A stretch of DNA of 64,000 bases from NCBI GenBank assembly GCA_947624485.1, contig CANQKM010000008.1, positions 1 through 64,000 of the forward strand, written 5' to 3'. This stretch comes from an uncultured Clostridia bacterium. GTDB lineage: Bacteria; Bacillota; Clostridia; UBA1381. Of the stretch, positions 60,570 to 64,000 are shown one piece after another. Position numbers and translations under genes: made by a program. Numbering within the stretch: the stretch's first letter is position 1; every line of letters starts with the position of its first letter. Below the pieces are notes generated by a model. That model was not told the DNA's origin. It saw only the letters and a list, made by a program, of their open reading frames with translations, and did no database searches.

Positions 60570-60654
60570 ATTACAAAAACCGACAGAATGTTACAAAAAA
60601 GTTACATAAATTACAAAAAAATTATATAAATTAAAAGAAATTGTAACATTTGTA
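60570..60654. repeat. AT-rich gap with TTACAAAAA-type repeats
   Basis: Short units TTACAAAAA(A) recur four times or so (near 60573, 60592, 60609 and similar), with GTAAC/GTTAC inverted elements at the ends. No terminator-like hairpin is obvious. It may bend or fold DNA, or it may be a weak terminator region. Confidence 0.4.
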
Positions 60655-60683
60655 TTGACCTTTTGGCTGAAATGTTATAAAAT
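60655..60683 (+). promoter_or_regulatory. Promoter of rsmD-coaD
   Basis: TTGACC (60655-60660) and TAAAAT (60678-60683) are 17 bp apart. Confidence 0.65.
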
Positions 60684-60702
60684 AGACTGGTAGTGATTGA
60701 AT

Positions 60703-61254
60703 GTGAGAATTATAGCCGGAAGCCGGCGGGGACATAAGCTGCTTGAATTTCGGGGTGACAGCGTGCGTCCGACGACCGACAGGGTAAAGGAATCCGTGTT
60801 CAATCTCATACGGGATTACGTTCCCGACAGCGTTTGCCTCGACATGTTCGCCGGAAGCGGCGCGCTGTCGTTCGAGGCAATATCGCGCGGAGCGGCAAGA
60901 GCCGTTCTTCTCGACACTGACAAGCGTTCGGTTGAAATAATAAGAAAGAACGCCGAAAGCCTCGGTTTTGAAGCGCAGTGCGGGATACGGAACGAGGACT
61001 GTTTTATATACGCCGAAAGGACGGGGGAGAAATTCGATATAATTTTTCTCGATCCGCCGTACAACAAGGGCTTTATCGAGCCTGTACTCGACAAAATCGC
61101 GGAAAAGGAGCTTCTCGCGGACGGCGGGATAATCGTGCTTGAAAGCGACAGTACCGACTTTTCCGGCGAAAGGGACGGTCTCACGGTTTTGAAGCAGCGC
61201 AGGTACGGCAGAACATATATCACGGTTTACGAAAAGCAGGTAACAAAAGAATGA
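60703..61254 (+). CDS. rsmD: 16S rRNA (guanine966-N2)-methyltransferase RsmD
   Basis: The product (183 residues from GTG 60703) has the RsmD start [27 protein letters not shown], the SAM site [19 protein letters not shown] and the catalytic FLDPPYNKG. It methylates 16S rRNA. The TTG at 60697 would add two residues; family starts favour GTG 60703. Overlap with coaD is 4 nt (ATGA). Confidence 0.93.
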   Translation: MRIIAGSRRGHKLLEFRGDSVRPTTDRVKESVFNLIRDYVPDSVCLDMFAGSGALSFEAISRGAARAVLLDTDKRSVEIIRKNAESLGFEAQCGIRNEDCFIYAERTGEKFDIIFLDPPYNKGFIEPVLDKIAEKELLADGGIIVLESDSTDFSGERDGLTVLKQRRYGRTYITVYEKQVTKE

Positions 61255-61727
61255 GAACAGCAGTTTATCCGGGCAGCTTTGATCCGATAACTAACGGACA
61301 CCTCGACATCATAAAGCGCGCGAGCCGCGTGTACGATAAGGTAGTCGTGGGAGTTCTGAGCAACAAAAGCAAAACGCCGCTCTTTACCGCGGAGGAAAGA
61401 GTGGATATGATAAAGCGCGTGACGAAAGAGCTTGATAACGTAGAGGTCGACACGTTCGAGGGACTTCTGGTCGACTTCGCGAAGAGCAAAAACGCCACCG
61501 TTATAGTAAAAGGCCTTCGCACCGTAGCGGATTTTGAATATGAATTTCAAATGGCGCTCCTCAATAAGGCGTTAAATCCCGAGTACGAAACCATGTTTAT
61601 GATGACCGACACGAAATACTCCTACATAAGCTCCAGCATGGTCAAGGAGCTTGCGGGCTTTCACGGTGATTTGACAGGCTTTGTGCCGTGTGATATAATT
61701 GAAACGATTAAGAAAAAATACGAATAA
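61251..61727 (+). CDS. coaD: Phosphopantetheine adenylyltransferase
   Basis: The 158-residue enzyme makes dephospho-CoA from 4'-phosphopantetheine and ATP. The nucleotidyl transferase motif is [16 protein letters not shown], and [19 protein letters not shown] closes the active site. rsmD-coaD is a standard pair in Firmicutes. Confidence 0.96.
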   Translation: MRTAVYPGSFDPITNGHLDIIKRASRVYDKVVVGVLSNKSKTPLFTAEERVDMIKRVTKELDNVEVDTFEGLLVDFAKSKNATVIVKGLRTVADFEYEFQMALLNKALNPEYETMFMMTDTKYSYISSSMVKELAGFHGDLTGFVPCDIIETIKKKYE

Positions 61728-61747
61728 AAGGAAAGGATGAATATAAT

Positions 61748-62209
61748 ATGGCAATGGACATGGATATGGACATAATGGAAATTGTGGACATGCTGGAGGA
61801 AACGATTGACAAGGCTTCATCTGTACCCCTTACGGGCAAGGTAATGGTTGACAAGGACGAGCTTCTCGATTATATTCAGGAAATACGCCTTGTTTATCCG
61901 GACGAGCTTAAAGAGGCAAAGTGGGTTAAGGAGGAAAGACAGAGGATTCTTTCCGAGGCGGAGAGCCGCGCCGAGGCGATACAGAAGAACGCCGAGGAAA
62001 CCCAGATGCAGCTTATCGACGAGCATGAAATTACAAAGCGCGCCTACGAGCAGGCTAATGAGCTTGTGAACGCGGCGCAGTCGAAATCCGTTGAGATTAA
62101 GACCGACACCGACCAGTACGTTGACGACATCTTAAACGACGCGGAGCATCGTCTCGACCTGCTTCTCCGTAAGATCCGCGAGGACAGATCGTATTTTAAC
62201 AATAACTGA
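61748..62209 (+). CDS. Coiled-coil protein of unknown function, ATPase-like annotation in related genomes
   Basis: I do not recognise a named family with confidence. The 153-residue protein starts with an odd MAMDMDMDIMEI, followed by a helix (VDMLEETIDKAS). A long coiled coil (about 55-145) is rich in E, A and Q: QRILSEAESRAEAIQKNAEE and EQANELVNAAQSKSVEI. Its form resembles ATP synthase subunit b or DivIVA-like scaffolds. In clostridial genomes a similar gene often follows coaD. AAAGGA lies before the start. Confidence 0.72.
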   Translation: MAMDMDMDIMEIVDMLEETIDKASSVPLTGKVMVDKDELLDYIQEIRLVYPDELKEAKWVKEERQRILSEAESRAEAIQKNAEETQMQLIDEHEITKRAYEQANELVNAAQSKSVEIKTDTDQYVDDILNDAEHRLDLLLRKIREDRSYFNNN

Positions 62210-62232
62210 TTTTCCGCAAAAAACAACAAAAA

Positions 62233-62262
62233 AGAGCTGAACCTATCTTCAGCTCTATTTCT
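62233..62262 (+). terminator. Terminator before fhs
   Basis: AGAGCTGAA (62233-62241) pairs with TTCAGCTCT (62248-62256) with a 6-nt loop and a T-rich tail. Confidence 0.75.
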
Positions 62263-62299
62263 GTTTGTATAATAAAAATTACCGCATAAGGAGGACATT

Positions 62300-63970
62300 A
62301 TGTTATCTGATATTGAAATCGCTCAGGGAGCGGAAATGAAGCACATCCGCGACATCGCCGCGTCCGTAGGAATAACCGAGGACGAGCTTGAATATTACGG
62401 CAAGTACAAGGCGAAGGTATCGGGCGAGCTGTGGAACAGAGTAAAGGACAACGACGACGGCAAGCTCGTGCTTGTGACCGCGATAAATCCGACGCCCGCC
62501 GGCGAGGGTAAGACGACAACGACGATAGGTCTCGGCGACGCGCTCACGAGAATGGGTAAAAAGTGCGTGCTTGCGCTGCGCGAACCGTCTCTCGGCCCTG
62601 TCATGGGCATTAAAGGCGGCGCTGCAGGCGGCGGTTACAGTCAGGTCGTGCCGATGGAGGACATCAACCTTCACTTTACCGGTGATATGCACGCAATAAC
62701 AGCCGCGAACAACCTGCTTTCCGCGATGATCGACAACCACATTCACCAGGGTAACGCGCTCGATATAGACGTGAACAACATCGTGTGGAAACGCGTTCTC
62801 GATATGAACGACCGCGCTTTGAGAAGCGTCGTTGTGGGACTGGGCGGCAGACTTAACGGCGTGCCGCGCGAGGACGGATTTATGATAACGGTCGCGTCGG
62901 AGATCATGGCGATACTCTGTCTCGCGTCGGATCTGGAGGATTTAAAAAACCGTTTCGGCGAGATTATAATCGGCTACAACCGCTCGGGACAGCCCGTAAA
63001 AGCGTCGGATCTGAACGCGCAGGGCGCAATGGCGGCGCTTATGAAGGACGCAATCAAGCCGAACCTTGTTCAGACGCTCGAGCATACGCCCGCGTTCATT
63101 CACGGTGGCCCGTTCGCGAACATAGCGCACGGCTGCAACAGCGTTCAGGCGACAAAGCTTGCGTTAAAGCTGGGCGATTACACGATCACCGAGGCAGGCT
63201 TCGGCGCGGATTTGGGCGCGGAAAAGTTTATGGACATAAAGTGCCGCGCCGCCGGACTCAAACCCGACGCGGTAGTTATCGTCGCGACGGTGAGAGCGCT
63301 TAAATACAACGGCGGCGCCGCGAAAACAGACCTTAAAGCGGAGAACGTTGACGCGCTGCTTCGCGGTATAGGCAACCTCGAAAAGCACATAGAAAATATG
63401 AAGTCGTACGGTGTGCCTGTCGTTGTCGCGGTCAACCGTTTCGACACCGACACAGACGCGGAGCTTGACGCGGTAAAGGAACGCTGCGCCGCGCTCGGCG
63501 CAAAGTGCGCTTTGAGCGAGGTGTTCGCGAAGGGCGGCGAAGGCGGAGAGGAGCTTGCAAGGCTCGTAATCGAAGCCATGGAAAACGAAAAATCCAACTA
63601 CGCCCCCGCCTACGACGTGAACGACAGCATAAAGGATAAGATAAACACCATCGTGACGAAAATCTACGGCGGCGCGGGCGCGGTTTACAGCGCGAAGGCG
63701 AACCGTCAGATACGCGAAATAGAAGCTCTGGGACTTGACAAAAAGCCGGTATGTATGGCAAAAACGCAGTATTCGCTGTCCGACGACGCGTCGCTTCTCG
63801 GCAGACCGAAGGACTTTACCGTCACAGTGAACACCGTAAGAGTATCGAACGGCGCAGGCTTTATCGTCGCGGAAACAGGCAATATTATGGTAATGCCCGG
63901 ACTTCCCAAGGTACCAGCCGCAAACAACATCGACATCGACGCAGACGGAGTTATTACGGGACTGTTCTAA
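62300..63970 (+). CDS. fhs: Formate-tetrahydrofolate ligase
   Basis: The 556-residue enzyme joins formate to tetrahydrofolate with ATP, a key step of one-carbon metabolism and of the Wood-Ljungdahl methyl branch. It has the P-loop [50 protein letters not shown] (in two parts) and [24 protein letters not shown] lies before the ATG. A TATAAT at about 62264 may be its -10. Whether the organism is acetogenic cannot be judged from one gene. Confidence 0.97.
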   Translation: MLSDIEIAQGAEMKHIRDIAASVGITEDELEYYGKYKAKVSGELWNRVKDNDDGKLVLVTAINPTPAGEGKTTTTIGLGDALTRMGKKCVLALREPSLGPVMGIKGGAAGGGYSQVVPMEDINLHFTGDMHAITAANNLLSAMIDNHIHQGNALDIDVNNIVWKRVLDMNDRALRSVVVGLGGRLNGVPREDGFMITVASEIMAILCLASDLEDLKNRFGEIIIGYNRSGQPVKASDLNAQGAMAALMKDAIKPNLVQTLEHTPAFIHGGPFANIAHGCNSVQATKLALKLGDYTITEAGFGADLGAEKFMDIKCRAAGLKPDAVVIVATVRALKYNGGAAKTDLKAENVDALLRGIGNLEKHIENMKSYGVPVVVAVNRFDTDTDAELDAVKERCAALGAKCALSEVFAKGGEGGEELARLVIEAMENEKSNYAPAYDVNDSIKDKINTIVTKIYGGAGAVYSAKANRQIREIEALGLDKKPVCMAKTQYSLSDDASLLGRPKDFTVTVNTVRVSNGAGFIVAETGNIMVMPGLPKVPAANNIDIDADGVITGLF

Positions 63971-64000
63971 GGGGACACTAAAACCCGTGGGGACACTAAA
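63971..64000. repeat. Two copies of GGGGACACTAAA at the window end
   Basis: The 12-mer GGGGACACTAAA occurs twice, 20 bp apart, directly after fhs. It may be the edge of another dispersed repeat that continues beyond the window. Confidence 0.5.

Noticed and set aside
1-64000. tRNA or rRNA genes
   Set aside because: No tRNA cloverleaf or rRNA signature was seen on either strand while reading the intergenic regions.

Overview
The window is chromosomal DNA from an anaerobic, endospore-forming member of the Clostridia (Bacillota), probably an uncultured gut or rumen lineage near the Ruminococcaceae/Oscillospiraceae. This is inferred from a complete spoIIIAA-AH operon, a class III (anaerobic) ribonucleotide reductase, a bacterial V-type ATPase, AddAB instead of RecBCD, formate-tetrahydrofolate ligase, SLH surface proteins and Firmicutes-type ribosomal leaders. 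Nearly all genes are on the + strand; only fsa, one lipoprotein gene and one deacetylase gene are on the - strand. I saw no rRNA, tRNA, CRISPR array, prophage or complete IS element.

Layout. 1-5.6 kb is a cell-surface region: the end of an LRR/SLH protein, an aldo-keto reductase, a small secreted protein with a dockerin-like pair of calcium loops, and a large protein with two nearly identical cohesin-like modules plus three SLH domains. 5.6-6.0 kb holds what looks like a complete par/Fst-like type I toxin-antitoxin locus: a 33-codon membrane peptide gene, a convergent antisense RNA promoter, a shared terminator, and a 34-nt direct repeat that makes the antisense RNA complementary to the toxin start region. 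6.0-10.2 kb carries a transaldolase-like gene, a TSCPD protein, a GerMN protein, a secreted CHAP/ricin-lectin protein with a long hairpin-rich leader, and a lipoprotein. 10.3-15.6 kb is spoIIIAA-AH followed by an Asp23 protein. 15.6-19.5 kb is a structured intergenic region and then nadA-nadB-nadC-niaR, an NAD synthesis operon with its own repressor.

19.8-23.9 kb is nusB, a TsaD paralogue, xseA, xseB, ispA and a PAP2-like membrane protein. 24.2-33 kb holds metK, addB, addA and a small membrane protein. 33-37.5 kb is the rpmG-secE-nusG-rplK-rplA-rplJ-rplL block with candidate L1-binding leaders and an L10 leader, then a DUF177 gene and rpmF. 37.6-41.7 kb is radC, hom, lysC (with a strong internal start) and rlmB. 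42-52.2 kb is an ACT protein, a DUF711 protein and a nine-gene V-ATPase operon. 52.2-55.5 kb is nrdD-nrdG under paired NrdR boxes. 55.5-64 kb holds two divergent polysaccharide deacetylase genes, a family 11 rhamnogalacturonan lyase, rsmD, coaD, a coiled-coil protein and fhs.

Four composite palindromic repeat elements lie between operons (about 19.55, 23.93, 41.73 and 54.75 kb). The most interesting parts are the toxin-antitoxin locus and the cohesin/dockerin/SLH gene pair. All family assignments come from reading motifs; no database search was run.
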